Made by a program: the position numbers and the translations under genes
Notes under the pieces: generated by a model
Database searches by the model: none
Told to the model about the DNA's origin: nothing
Seen by the model: the letters and a program-made list of their open reading frames with translations, nothing else
Shown: positions 33,772 to 42,710 of the stretch, in pieces
How the letters are laid out: each line of letters begins with the position of its first letter
How positions within the stretch are numbered: position 1 is the first letter of the stretch
NCBI RefSeq assembly: GCF_022664465.1
Contig: NZ_JAKREV010000003.1
Coordinates: 1 to 64,000 of the forward strand
From: Sphingomonas hankookensis
GTDB lineage: Bacteria; Pseudomonadota; Alphaproteobacteria; Sphingomonadales; Sphingomonadaceae
DNA: 64,000 nucleotides
Direction of reading: 5' to 3'

Positions 33772-35223
33772 TCAATCGCCCCGATGCGCCCGCCGCACCA
33801 GCACCGCCAGCCCGACCGTCAGGACCCCGGCCACCACCGCCCAGATCGCCAGCCCCTGCCACGGCGTGAACCCCAGCCACTCATCGGCCACCGTGCGCAG
33901 ATAGCCCGGATCGAACCGCGCTTCGAACACCGCCTTCACCAGCGCGCGCGGTTCGTCCTGCGGCGCGGTGATCTCGGCACTGGCGATCGCCATGTTGAGC
34001 ACCACCGACCCCGCCAGCAACGCCGCGACCGCGATCCGCGACCAGCGGGTCGCCTGTGCCCAGAACATGCCGACACCGATGCACAAAAACCCGACCGCCG
34101 GCAGCGCGTGGCGCGGGCCCGTGGCGTTGCCGCCGTCCCAGTAATAATAGCTGGCGTTGATCAGGAACGGCACCACCGCACCCGCGACGCCCAGCCAGCC
34201 GATCGCCTTGGTTGCCGGCGCACGCACCAACATCGCCAGCCCGAACGGCGCGACGATCAGGATCGGCGCGACCCACAACATCCCCCGCCGCTCGCCGAAG
34301 ATAAGTTCGAACAGCACATAAGGCTTGGGATAGGTCAGCCCGAACAGCCCCTCCTGCATCCCCGCAAAGTCGGTGACTCCCGAATAGCCGAGGCGAAACA
34401 CCGTCCCGAACGCCATCAGGTTATAGCCGATCAGCACCACCAGCGCCGTCGCTCCCGCCGCGACCGCAATTCCTACCGTCCGCACTGCCTGCTGGCGCGG
34501 TACATCGCGCAACCGCCACAGCGCGAACCCGGCAACCGGCAGCCCGGCGATCAGCGCCGAATGCTCGATCAGCACCGCCCAGCCGAGCGCCAGCCCGGCG
34601 ACGACCGCATGCACGCGCGATCGACCCGGCCCGGTCCCGCGCCACACCGCCCAGCTCGCGATCAGCAGCAGCGCGGCGACCGGGGCATGGCCGAACATCG
34701 TCGTCGACCACCCCCACATGGTCGTGCCCAACCCGAAGGACGTTGCGGCGACCGCCCCGGCCTCGCCATTGCCGGTCACCCCTCGTACCAGATCGTACAG
34801 CAGCATCGCCGCCAGCGCGGTCAGCAGCGCGCAGACGGTCACCGCGACCAGCCGGATGCGAATCTTCAGGAACCGATTGAACTCGCGATTCTCGAACCCC
34901 GGCACGAAGTCGTGCGCGCTCTGTCCCGATACCGCATCGGCGATGGCGACCGCAGGGATGCCCAGCACGGTCATCCCCGGCGCCTTGTCCGAATAATAAT
35001 GCTCGCCGAAATGCGCCTTGTCGATCGTCAGGTGCGCGAACTCGTCGATCGTCGCATCGCGGTCCTCGACCAGCGACAGCGTGGCGAACATCCGCACGGC
35101 GTTGTTGGGGTTGAACTCCCACGACCCGAACCACGCGCACGAAAACCACACGAGGATCAGGATCGCCCACGCCACCGGATCGCGGCGCAGCCTGCGACCT
35201 GCCGCGCCCTCGCCCGCCACCAT
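33772..35223 (-). CDS. multi-pass membrane protein, GT-C-like
   Basis: The 483-residue protein has about eleven hydrophobic segments. The first extracytoplasmic loop contains HYYSDKAPGMTVLGIP, a pattern seen in polyprenyl-phosphate-dependent membrane glycosyltransferase relatives of family 39 (PMT/ArnT type). Acidic residues in WEFNPNN and EDRDATIDEF lie in the same loop. ATG 35223 follows the pit stop by 11 bases. Readings from further upstream would overlap pit. A role in glycan transfer would fit the locus before it, but the similarity is weak. Confidence 0.65.
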   Translation of the reverse strand: MVAGEGAAGRRLRRDPVAWAILILVWFSCAWFGSWEFNPNNAVRMFATLSLVEDRDATIDEFAHLTIDKAHFGEHYYSDKAPGMTVLGIPAVAIADAVSGQSAHDFVPGFENREFNRFLKIRIRLVAVTVCALLTALAAMLLYDLVRGVTGNGEAGAVAATSFGLGTTMWGWSTTMFGHAPVAALLLIASWAVWRGTGPGRSRVHAVVAGLALGWAVLIEHSALIAGLPVAGFALWRLRDVPRQQAVRTVGIAVAAGATALVVLIGYNLMAFGTVFRLGYSGVTDFAGMQEGLFGLTYPKPYVLFELIFGERRGMLWVAPILIVAPFGLAMLVRAPATKAIGWLGVAGAVVPFLINASYYYWDGGNATGPRHALPAVGFLCIGVGMFWAQATRWSRIAVAALLAGSVVLNMAIASAEITAPQDEPRALVKAVFEARFDPGYLRTVADEWLGFTPWQGLAIWAVVAGVLTVGLAVLVRRAHRGD

Positions 35224-35234
35224 CGTCACCGGGC

Positions 35235-36842
35235 TCAGAAGAGCCGGTTGAGCAACAGGTACAGCGACCCCGACAGCAGGATCGACACCGGCAGCGTCAG
35301 CACCCATGCCATCAACAAGTTGCGCACGGTCGACATCTGCAGCCCCGACCGGTTGGCCGCCATCGTGCCGGCGACGCCCGACGACAGGACGTGCGTGGTC
35401 GATACCGGCAGGCCGAGGCTGTCGGCACCGAAGATCGTGCCCATCGCCACCAGCTCGGCCGACGCGCCCTGCGCATAGGTCAGGTGGGTCTTGCCGATCT
35501 TCTCACCCACGGTGACGACGATCCGTTTCCACCCGACCATCGTGCCGAGCCCCAGCGCGAACGCGACCGCGACCTTGACCCATAGCGGGATGAAGCGCGT
35601 ACCCGCGTCGAGCGACCCGCGATATTCGGTAAGCACCTTCTTGTCGCCATCGGTCAGCGCCAGCGTCGGCTCCTTGCCCAGCCGCTTCACCGCTTCGGAG
35701 GCAAGGTACATGTCGTTGCGCATGTTGCCGCTGACCGCCGCGGGCACCTTCGCCAGCGTGCCGTATTCGCGCACCTGCCGTTCGATCGTGCCGACCAGCG
35801 TGGTGACCGCGGGCACGGTTTCGGGGCTGAGCTTGCGCTCGGCGATATAGCGCTGCGCCTGCTGGCGTGCGGCCGCATCGTCGATCGCCGCGCCATCGCC
35901 CTGCGGCGCCAGCACGCGGACCGCGGCGGCGCTGTTGGTCGCGAACTGCGCTTCATATTGCGCCGGCACCGCGCGGTTGAGCGCATAGGCGGTCGGCACC
36001 GTGCCGATCAGGATCAGCATGATCAGGCCCATGCCCTTCTGCCCGTCGTTCGACCCGTGGGCGAAGCTGACCCCGGTGCAGGTAAAGATCAGCAGGCAGC
36101 GAATCCACAGCGGCGGCGGGGTATTGCCGACCGGCGCCTCGTACAGCGCCTTGTTGCGGACCAGCGCCTTCATGGCGAGGAACAGCAAAGCCGCGACGCC
36201 GAAGCCGATCAGCGGCGACACCAGCAGCGCCTTGCCGATCTCGGCCGCCTTGTCCCAGTCGACGCCGGCCGAGCCGCTGCGCCCCTGCAGCACCGCATTG
36301 GCGACGCCGACGCCGATGATCGACCCGATCAGCGTGTGCGACGACGACGACGGGATGCCCAGCGCCCAGGTGGCGAGGTTCCACACGATCGCGGCGATCA
36401 GCAGCGCGAAGACCATTGCGAACCCGGACGACGATCCGACCCCGAGGATCAGTTCGATCGGCAACAGCGAGATGATGCCGAACGCGACCGCGCCGGTCGA
36501 CAGCAGCACGCCGAGGAAGTTGAAGAAGCCCGACCACACGACCGCGACATGCGCCGGCATCGAATTGGTGTAGATGACGGTCGCGACCGCGTTGGCGGTG
36601 TCGTGGAATCCGTTCACGAATTCGAACCCCAGCGCGATGATCAGCGCGAGAACGAGCAGCGCGAAGGGCATCAGCGTCAACGGATCGACGCTGGCCGCGG
36701 CCGCATCGTGATACACGTTATAGACGACATAGCCGAGGGCGGCGACGATGGCGACGGCGAATCCCCACGTACCGGCACGACCGAATCCGTCGTCCAGTCT
36801 CGGGCCGGGGCGTCCATCCCGCTCCAGCGCTGCGCTCGTCAT
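35235..36842 (-). CDS. pit: Pit-family inorganic phosphate transporter
   Basis: The 535-residue permease belongs to the PHO4/PiT family and should import phosphate with a cation. The N-terminal repeat has GFEFVNGFHDTANAVATVIYT and LGIPSSSSHTLIGS. The C-terminal repeat has FAHGSNDGQKGMG and LGLPVSTTHVLSSGVAG. A hydrophilic loop of about 130 residues (about 300-430) separates them. ATG 36842 has AGGGGAA five bases upstream and removes a Met-rich leader of about 30 residues that the longer reading would add. It is probably co-transcribed with the GT-C-like gene downstream. Confidence 0.9.
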   Translation of the reverse strand: MTSAALERDGRPGPRLDDGFGRAGTWGFAVAIVAALGYVVYNVYHDAAAASVDPLTLMPFALLVLALIIALGFEFVNGFHDTANAVATVIYTNSMPAHVAVVWSGFFNFLGVLLSTGAVAFGIISLLPIELILGVGSSSGFAMVFALLIAAIVWNLATWALGIPSSSSHTLIGSIIGVGVANAVLQGRSGSAGVDWDKAAEIGKALLVSPLIGFGVAALLFLAMKALVRNKALYEAPVGNTPPPLWIRCLLIFTCTGVSFAHGSNDGQKGMGLIMLILIGTVPTAYALNRAVPAQYEAQFATNSAAAVRVLAPQGDGAAIDDAAARQQAQRYIAERKLSPETVPAVTTLVGTIERQVREYGTLAKVPAAVSGNMRNDMYLASEAVKRLGKEPTLALTDGDKKVLTEYRGSLDAGTRFIPLWVKVAVAFALGLGTMVGWKRIVVTVGEKIGKTHLTYAQGASAELVAMGTIFGADSLGLPVSTTHVLSSGVAGTMAANRSGLQMSTVRNLLMAWVLTLPVSILLSGSLYLLLNRLF

Positions 36843-37087
36843 CAAAATTCCCCTGCCGAATGAACGCATCGCCCTATCGGCGAATTGTGACAGCTTGGGA
36901 CAAGCTACCCCATGCCCCCGCATCGGCATCACGGACGGGCGAAGCGCGCCATAGCGAATGGATAATGCTTTGGCGATATGATGCGCGAAATCCCCGTTTT
37001 CCGCCGCGTGCGTTGCACCGCCGCCACATCGCCCCGCCGCCCTGGGGGACTTGACGACATGCCCACTGCGGGTGCTGGAGCGCGATC

Positions 37088-37444
37088 ATGGTCCAACCCA
37101 ACGACTCGTCGTCCGCCGGACACCGCCGCCGCATCGCGCTGGACGAGCGTACCTGCCGGATGATCTGCCCGATCGCGTCGGCCATGGTCGGCGTGTGCCT
37201 GACCGGCATCGGGCTGCTGCACGTCACCCTCACGCTGCGTGCGCGCCAGACGGTGGCCGACGACCTGCTGTCGGTCGACGCGCTGCTGTTCCTGATCGCG
37301 ACGCTCAGTTCCTATTTCGCGCTCCGGGTACAGGGTACCGCGCGGCTCCACTGGCTGGAACGTATCGCCGATGCGACCTTCATCCTCGCCATGCTGCTAC
37401 TGACCGCCGCCTGCTTCATCATCACGTACGCGCTCAATCGGTAG
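37088..37444 (+). CDS. small membrane protein of unknown function
   Basis: The 118-residue product has a basic N-terminus (GHRRRIALDERTCR) and three hydrophobic segments, MICPIASAMVGVCLTGIGLL, LLFLIATLSSYFALRV and FILAMLLLTAACFIITYA. No family is recognised. GCTGGAG lies upstream of the ATG. It sits alone between divergent pit (245 bases away) and the DUF2147 gene. The 36843-37087 gap shows no gene. Confidence 0.75.
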   Translation: MVQPNDSSSAGHRRRIALDERTCRMICPIASAMVGVCLTGIGLLHVTLTLRARQTVADDLLSVDALLFLIATLSSYFALRVQGTARLHWLERIADATFILAMLLLTAACFIITYALNR

Positions 37445-37552
37445 GCACGGGTCGCCTCGCTCGATCCCCCAACATTACCGATTGTTCAGCGCGCGCTGAA
37501 CCGCCGGCAACCCGCGATCCGGTATCCCCGCACCATGAAGGGGAATCGAACG

Positions 37553-37978
37553 ATGCGCGGATCGACCGGAATCGCGGCGGCGCTGGGGATGGCGATCACC
37601 ATGCCCGCCAGCGCCAACGCACCGACGCAGCTGCCGGCCGGCCTGTGGCTCAGCCCGCACAACAATGTCGCCGTCCGCACCGGGCCGTGCGGCGCGCATC
37701 TGTGCGGCTGGGTCGTGTGGGCCAGCGCGTCGGCGCGGGCGGATGCGAAGGACGGCGGCACCGACCGGCTGCTCGGCACCGAATTGCTGCAGGATTACGC
37801 CGCCGACAGCAGCGGTGCGTGGAGCGGGACGGTGTTCGTCCCCGACATGGGCCGCCGCTTCGCCTCGCGCATCGACTTGCCCGATCCGGACAGGCTGCGG
37901 ATTCGCGGCTGCCTGTGGGGCGGGATGCTCTGTCGCAGCCAGACATGGTCGCGCATCGCCCAGGTGCCGCATGGTTGA
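37553..37978 (+). CDS. DUF2147 family exported protein
   Basis: The 141-residue protein has a signal peptide (about 1-22, ending PASANA). A DUF2147 domain follows, with GLWLSPHNNVAVRTGPCG, HLCGWVVWAS, GRRFASRIDLPDPDRLRIRGC and CRSQTWSRI. The paired cysteines fit a periplasmic beta-barrel-like fold. ATG 37553 has AGGGG ten bases upstream. ATG 37535 would add six residues. The 3' end overlaps mprF by eight bases, so it is probably translated with the MprF system. A paralogue is at 50744. Confidence 0.82.
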   Translation: MRGSTGIAAALGMAITMPASANAPTQLPAGLWLSPHNNVAVRTGPCGAHLCGWVVWASASARADAKDGGTDRLLGTELLQDYAADSSGAWSGTVFVPDMGRRFASRIDLPDPDRLRIRGCLWGGMLCRSQTWSRIAQVPHG

Positions 37979-40592
37979 GCTGCGCCGCCTGATGGAGCGC
38001 TACCGCACGCCGATCGGTGTGCTGGTGGTGCTCGTGCTGATCGGCCTCGGCTTCGCCGCGCTCGAACATCTGACGCAGGAGATCAAGTTTTCGGACGTCC
38101 GCGCCGCGCTGCACAGCCTGTCGGTGGACAAGGTCGCGCTGGCGCTGCTGGCGACCGCGGGCAGCTATCTCGCGCTGACCTTTTACGACGTGCTGGCGTT
38201 GCGCACGATCGGGCGACCGCTGCCCTGGCGCACCGCGGCACTGGCATCGTTCACCAGCTATACGCTCAGCCACAATCTCGGCCTCGCGCTCCTGACCGGC
38301 GGGTCGGCGCGCTACCGCATCTACAGCGCCGCCGGACTGGACGGCCCCGACGTCGCCCGCATCGTCGCGATCGCCAGCGGTACCTTCTGGGCCGGAGTCG
38401 TCAGCGTCACCGGCGTCGCGCTGCTGCTCCATCCCGGCGCGCTCGACCTCGCCGGCCTTCGCCTGTCAGCGGCGGAGGTGCGCTTCGCCGGCTGGGCGGT
38501 GGTCGCGCTGACCTTCGCGCTGCTCGGCGCCTGTGCGGTGGTGCGCGCACCGATCCGCCTGTTCGGCTTCACCCTGCCGCTGCCGACCCCTGCGCTGCTG
38601 CTGATGCAGATCGCCATCGCGCTGGCCGACATCGCCTGCGCCAGTGCCGCGCTGTTCGTGCTGATCCCCGGCGCCGCGCCCGCGCTGCTGCCTGCGTTCA
38701 TCCTCGCCTATACGCTCGGCATCGTCGCGGCGGTGGTGACGCACGTCCCCGGCGGCATCGGCGTGTTCGAAGCGGTGGTGCTGGCGGTGATCCCGGTCGA
38801 TCGCGCCACGCTGTTCGCGGCGCTCATCGCCTATCGCGTCCTCTATTACCTGCTGCCGCTGGGTGTCGGCATCCTCGTCCTCGCATGGCACGAAGGCGCA
38901 CGGCAGCGGCGGCACTCGGTCCGCTTCCTCTCCAGCGTCCGCGCCATCGCCACCGGCGTCGCTCCGCTCGCCTTGAGCGCCGCGACCTTCATGGGCGGCG
39001 CGATGCTGCTGCTGTCGGGCTCGCTCCCCTCGGTCCGCGCGCGCATGGGCGATCTCGCCGCGATCCTGCCGCTGCCGCTGATCGAGGGCAGCTCGATCGC
39101 CGCCAGCCTGACCGGCACCGCGCTGCTGCTGCTCGCCCCCGCGCTCTACCGCCGGCTCGACGGCGCGTTCCTCGCTACCCGCGCGCTGCTGATCGCCGCC
39201 GCACTGTTCTCGATCGGCAAAGGGCTGGATTACGAGGAAGCGACCGCCTGCCTGTGCCTCGCCGCGCTGCTGCAATGGACCCGCGCCGCCTTCTACCGCC
39301 GTACCACGCTGACCGGCCAGCCGGTCGGCGCGGGCTGGCTCGCCTCGGTCGCGGCGGTCATCGCGCTGACGATCTGGGCCGGGTTCTTCGCCTATCGCCA
39401 CGTCCCCTATTCGGAAAATCTGTGGTGGAAGTTCGCGCTGCACAGCGACGCGCCGCGCTTCCTGCGCGCGACGCTGGGCGTGATCGTCATGCTCGCCGGC
39501 GCGTGCGTGTGGCGGTTGATGGCGCCCGGACGGGCATCGGCGCGCGGCGCGCTGTCGGCCGTCGATTCGGCGACGGTCCGCCGCATCCTGACCCAGGCGA
39601 ACCGCACCGACGCGATGCTGGCGCTGACCGGCGACAAGCGCTTCCTGCTGTCCGACGCCGGCGACGCGTTCGTGATGTACCAGGTCCATGGCACCAGCTG
39701 GATCGCGATGGGCGACCCGGTCGGCCCGCGCGAGGCATGGGGCGAGCTGCTGTGGAACCTGCGCGACCTTGCCGACCGCGAACAGGGGCGGCTGCTGCTC
39801 TACGAAGTCTCTTCGCCCGTCCTCGACATCGCGATCGGCATGGGGCTCAGCATCGTCAAGTTCGGCGAGGACGCGGTGGTCGACCTGACCACCTTCACCC
39901 TCGACACCCCCCGCCTGCGCGCGCTGCGCAAGTCCGAACGGGCGGTCGAGCGCAAGGGCGCCCGGCTGCACATCGTCGCCGCGGCGGAGATCGCGACGGT
40001 GTTCGACGACCTGCAATCGGTGTCCGACGAATGGCTGTCGGCCAAGGCACAGCAGGAAAAGGGCTTCAGCCTCGGCCATTTCGACCGCGCCTATCTCGAC
40101 CATTTCGACGTCGCGGTGGTGACGATCGACGACCGCATCATCGCCTTCGCCAATCTCTGGCTGACCGCCAACCGCAAGGAGGCGTCGGTCGACCTGATGC
40201 GCCACCGCGCCGATGCCCCGCCGGGAACGATGGACTTCCTGATGGTCAACCTGATGCTGTGGGCGCAGGCTGAGGGCTATGCCCGCTTCTCGATCGGCAT
40301 GGCGCCGCTGTCGGGGATCGAGGACCGCCGCCTCGCCCCCGCCTGGGCCAAGGCCGCCGCGTTCATCTTCCGCCATGGCGAGCGCTTCTACGGCTTCCGG
40401 GGCCTGCGCACCTACAAGGAGAAGTTCGCGCCCGGTTGGGAGCCGCGCTACATCGCCGGTCCCGGCGGTATCGGCCTGTTGAAGGGCCTGCGCGACCTTT
40501 CCCGCCTGATCGGCCGGCCCCAGCCGCGCCATTATCTCGGCACCGCCCCCGCCGAACCCGCCCAGCCGCCTGCGAAAGTACCCCAGCCATGA
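37971..40592 (+). CDS. mprF: MprF: lysylphosphatidylglycerol synthase and flippase
   Basis: MprF adds an amino acid from aminoacyl-tRNA to phosphatidylglycerol and flips the product, lowering membrane negative charge and giving resistance to cationic peptides. The 873-residue protein has an N-terminal flippase part with about 13 membrane segments (about 1-545) including THVPGGIGVFEAVVL. A C-terminal GNAT-like synthase domain (about 560-850) follows, with DKRFLLSDAGDAFVMYQ, WLSAKAQQEKGFSLGHFD, DFLMVNLMLWAQAEGYARFS and RTYKEKFAPGWEPRYIA. The amino acid may be Lys or another. ATG 37971 overlaps the DUF2147 gene. ATG 37992 is an alternative. The next gene overlaps as ATGA. Confidence 0.93.
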   Translation: MVELRRLMERYRTPIGVLVVLVLIGLGFAALEHLTQEIKFSDVRAALHSLSVDKVALALLATAGSYLALTFYDVLALRTIGRPLPWRTAALASFTSYTLSHNLGLALLTGGSARYRIYSAAGLDGPDVARIVAIASGTFWAGVVSVTGVALLLHPGALDLAGLRLSAAEVRFAGWAVVALTFALLGACAVVRAPIRLFGFTLPLPTPALLLMQIAIALADIACASAALFVLIPGAAPALLPAFILAYTLGIVAAVVTHVPGGIGVFEAVVLAVIPVDRATLFAALIAYRVLYYLLPLGVGILVLAWHEGARQRRHSVRFLSSVRAIATGVAPLALSAATFMGGAMLLLSGSLPSVRARMGDLAAILPLPLIEGSSIAASLTGTALLLLAPALYRRLDGAFLATRALLIAAALFSIGKGLDYEEATACLCLAALLQWTRAAFYRRTTLTGQPVGAGWLASVAAVIALTIWAGFFAYRHVPYSENLWWKFALHSDAPRFLRATLGVIVMLAGACVWRLMAPGRASARGALSAVDSATVRRILTQANRTDAMLALTGDKRFLLSDAGDAFVMYQVHGTSWIAMGDPVGPREAWGELLWNLRDLADREQGRLLLYEVSSPVLDIAIGMGLSIVKFGEDAVVDLTTFTLDTPRLRALRKSERAVERKGARLHIVAAAEIATVFDDLQSVSDEWLSAKAQQEKGFSLGHFDRAYLDHFDVAVVTIDDRIIAFANLWLTANRKEASVDLMRHRADAPPGTMDFLMVNLMLWAQAEGYARFSIGMAPLSGIEDRRLAPAWAKAAAFIFRHGERFYGFRGLRTYKEKFAPGWEPRYIAGPGGIGLLKGLRDLSRLIGRPQPRHYLGTAPAEPAQPPAKVPQP

Positions 40593-41341
40593 CGCTGTCC
40601 CGCCCCGCCCGCCGCCGTCGCCTGCGCCGCCGCATCGGCATCGGCGCGCTGCTCGCCGGGCTGCTGGTGCTGCTCGGCCTTGCCGCACCGGCGCTGCACC
40701 TGATCGACAACCAGTCGCTGCGCCTGTTCGACGGGGGCAAGCGCCACCCCTCGGTCGTCGCGGTCTATGTGTCGGGCGACATGGGGCTGCGCTTCGGTCT
40801 GGGCAGCGTCGTCGTCCCCGCGCTCGCCCGGCACGGCATCCCGGTCGTCGGCGTCAGCTCGCCGGTCAATTTCGGCACGCGCAAGACGCGCGCCGAGGTC
40901 GACGCGGTGATCGCGGGCGCGATCCGCACCGCGCTCGCCCGCACCGGTGCGCAGCGGGTGATCCTGATGGGCCAGTCGTTCGGCGCCGACATGGTATCGG
41001 CCACCGCCCCCGACCTGCCCGCCGACCTGCGCGCGCGCATCGCCGCGATCAGCGTCGTCGTGCCCGCCCAGACCGTCTATTTCCGCTCCGACCCGACCGG
41101 CATCCTCTATCACGGCACCCCCGACGCCCGCCCGGCGGAGGCGCTGCGCGCGCTGAACTGGGCGCCGGTCGTGTGCATCTATGGGCAGGAAGAGGCCGAC
41201 AGCCTGTGCCCGACCCTGCGCGGCGGCAAGGCGCAGGTCGTCGGCCTGCCCGGCGGTCACTTCCTCGGCCACGACGACCAACTGGTCATCGCCACCATCC
41301 TCGCCACGCTGCGCACCGCCGATCCGACGATATTGGCGTAG
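40589..41341 (+). CDS. VirJ/AcvB-like hydrolase, probable aminoacyl-PG hydrolase
   Basis: The 250-residue product has one N-terminal membrane anchor (GIGALLAGLLVLLGLAAPAL) and an alpha/beta hydrolase domain outside. VYVSGDMGLRFG and LMGQSFGADM (nucleophile Ser130) match the VirJ/AcvB family, and GGHFLGHD supplies the catalytic His. In Agrobacterium AcvB is a periplasmic hydrolase of lysyl-phosphatidylglycerol encoded with the MprF homologue LpiA. The ATGA overlap with mprF here argues for the same synthesis/turnover pairing. A VirJ role in DNA transfer is unlikely because no type IV secretion genes are near. Confidence 0.83.
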   Translation: MTLSRPARRRRLRRRIGIGALLAGLLVLLGLAAPALHLIDNQSLRLFDGGKRHPSVVAVYVSGDMGLRFGLGSVVVPALARHGIPVVGVSSPVNFGTRKTRAEVDAVIAGAIRTALARTGAQRVILMGQSFGADMVSATAPDLPADLRARIAAISVVVPAQTVYFRSDPTGILYHGTPDARPAEALRALNWAPVVCIYGQEEADSLCPTLRGGKAQVVGLPGGHFLGHDDQLVIATILATLRTADPTILA

Positions 41342-41358
41342 GGCGCCTGATCCCCGTC

Positions 41359-41453
41359 GTCATTCCCGCGCAGGCGGAAGTCCATACCCACTGCCCTCGC
41401 GCTGGAAGCCGATACGGTCGCGTCAACGGATTCGCGCCTGCGAGAGAATGACG
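41359..41453. repeat. intergenic paired palindrome, 'GTCATTCCCGCG' family, copy 1
   Basis: GTCATTCCCGCGCAGGCGGAAG at the left is mirrored by TCGCGCCTGCGAGAGAATGAC at the right. Related to the copy at 46325-46419. It ends about 40 bases before the emrA promoter. Confidence 0.75.
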
Positions 41454-41493
41454 AACCTCGACAGAAAAATTGTGCACTGCACCAACACCCGCC

Positions 41494-41522
41494 TTGATCC
41501 GGACATTTTGTCCGCTTATCAG
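41494..41522 (+). promoter_or_regulatory. emrA promoter with palindromic operator in spacer
   Basis: TTGATC (41494-41499) and TATCAG (41517-41522) are 17 bases apart, a good sigma-70 pair. The spacer contains CGGACA-TTT-TGTCCG (41500-41514), a perfect 6-base-pair inverted repeat with a three-base centre. A repressor bound there would block RNA polymerase. The TetR-family protein encoded at 45672-46253 is the natural candidate. Confidence 0.6.
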
Positions 41523-41569
41523 CCGAACCTCGCGGGACACTGTGGCCCCGCACGGGTGGCGAGCAGGCG

Positions 41570-42709
41570 ATGAGCGACGAACGGCAGGGTGACGAAGCGG
41601 CACAAGACGACGCGGGCGAACGGCCCGCCAAGCGTATCAGCCCGCGCACGAAGCTGATCCTGCTGGCGGTGGTGCTGATCGCGCTGGTCGGCGGCATCTG
41701 GTGGTATGTCGACTATCAGAACAACGGCAAATTCTTCGAGGAAACCAACGACGCTACCGTGCAGGCCGACATGGTGACGATCGCCCCGCGCGTGTCGGGC
41801 TATGTCGCCGAGGTGCTGGTCGCCGAGAATCAGGACGTGACGGCCGGCCAGCCGCTGGTCCGCATCGACCCGCGCGACGCCCGCGCGCAGGCGGCGCAGG
41901 CCGAGGCGCAGATCGCGGTCGCCGGGGCACAGGCCGATACCGCCCGCGCACAGATCCGCGAACAATTTGCCGCGATCGATCAGGCGCAGGCCCAGCTCGC
42001 CGCCGCACGCAGCAAGGCCGCCTATGACGCCGCCGAGGTCGCCCGCTACCGCCCGCTCGCCGCGTCGGGTGCCGAAACCCGGCAGCAGCTGGCCCAGCTC
42101 GAAATCACCGCGCGCCAGTCGGCCGACAATGTCCGCGCTGCTGAGGCCGCCGTCGCCGCGCAACAACGCCGCGTCGGTTCGCTGGAAAGTCAGGTGGCGC
42201 AGGGTCGCGCACAAGGACAGGCCGCCCGCGCGCAGCTTGCCGCCGCCAGCGTCGATGTCGGCGCGACCCAGCTGACCGCGCCGATCGGCGGCCGCATCGG
42301 CGACAAGACGGTGACGATCGGCCAGTTCGTGCAGGCCGGCACGCGCCTCATGTCGGTCGTCCCGCTCGACCGGCTCTATATCACCGCCAATTTCAAGGAA
42401 ACGCAGCTCGCGCTGATGCGGCCGGGCCAGCCGGTCGAGATCAGCGTCGACGCCCTCGACGGCGTAGCAGTGAAGGGCCGGGTCGAAAGCCTCGCGCCGG
42501 GCACCGGCGCGCAATTCTCGCTCCTGCCGCCGCAAAACGCGACCGGCAACTTCACCAAGATCACGCAGCGCGTGCCGGTGCGCGTCTCGATCGAGGCGAC
42601 GCCCGCCGCCCGCCGCCTGCTGGTACCCGGCCTGTCGGTGACGGTGACCGTCGACACCCGCAGCGCGCGCGACGAGCTGAAACGCTTGCGCGAACAGGCG
42701 GACCGTTGA
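41570..42709 (+). CDS. emrA: EmrA/HlyD-type membrane fusion protein
   Basis: The 379-residue adaptor connects an inner-membrane MFS exporter to an outer-membrane channel. It has one N-terminal membrane segment (LILLAVVLIALVGGIWWYV). The lipoyl/biotinyl half-motif ATVQADMVTIAPRVSGYVAEVLV follows, then a long Ala/Gln-rich alpha-hairpin (about 110-235), then the second half VGATQLTAPIGGRIGDK and a beta-barrel domain. This is the EmrA layout. emrB starts one base after its stop. Confidence 0.92.
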   Translation: MSDERQGDEAAQDDAGERPAKRISPRTKLILLAVVLIALVGGIWWYVDYQNNGKFFEETNDATVQADMVTIAPRVSGYVAEVLVAENQDVTAGQPLVRIDPRDARAQAAQAEAQIAVAGAQADTARAQIREQFAAIDQAQAQLAAARSKAAYDAAEVARYRPLAASGAETRQQLAQLEITARQSADNVRAAEAAVAAQQRRVGSLESQVAQGRAQGQAARAQLAAASVDVGATQLTAPIGGRIGDKTVTIGQFVQAGTRLMSVVPLDRLYITANFKETQLALMRPGQPVEISVDALDGVAVKGRVESLAPGTGAQFSLLPPQNATGNFTKITQRVPVRVSIEATPAARRLLVPGLSVTVTVDTRSARDELKRLREQADR

Positions 42710-42710
42710 G

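Noticed and set aside
38466..40688. A 740-codon minus-strand frame inside mprF
   Set aside because: The plus strand encodes a complete MprF with both domains. The minus frame is Gln/Arg/Asp-rich shadow sequence.
40589..41341. VirJ homologue as part of a type IV secretion or T-DNA system
   Set aside because: No virB, virD or relaxase gene lies near, and overlap with mprF supports a lipid hydrolase role.
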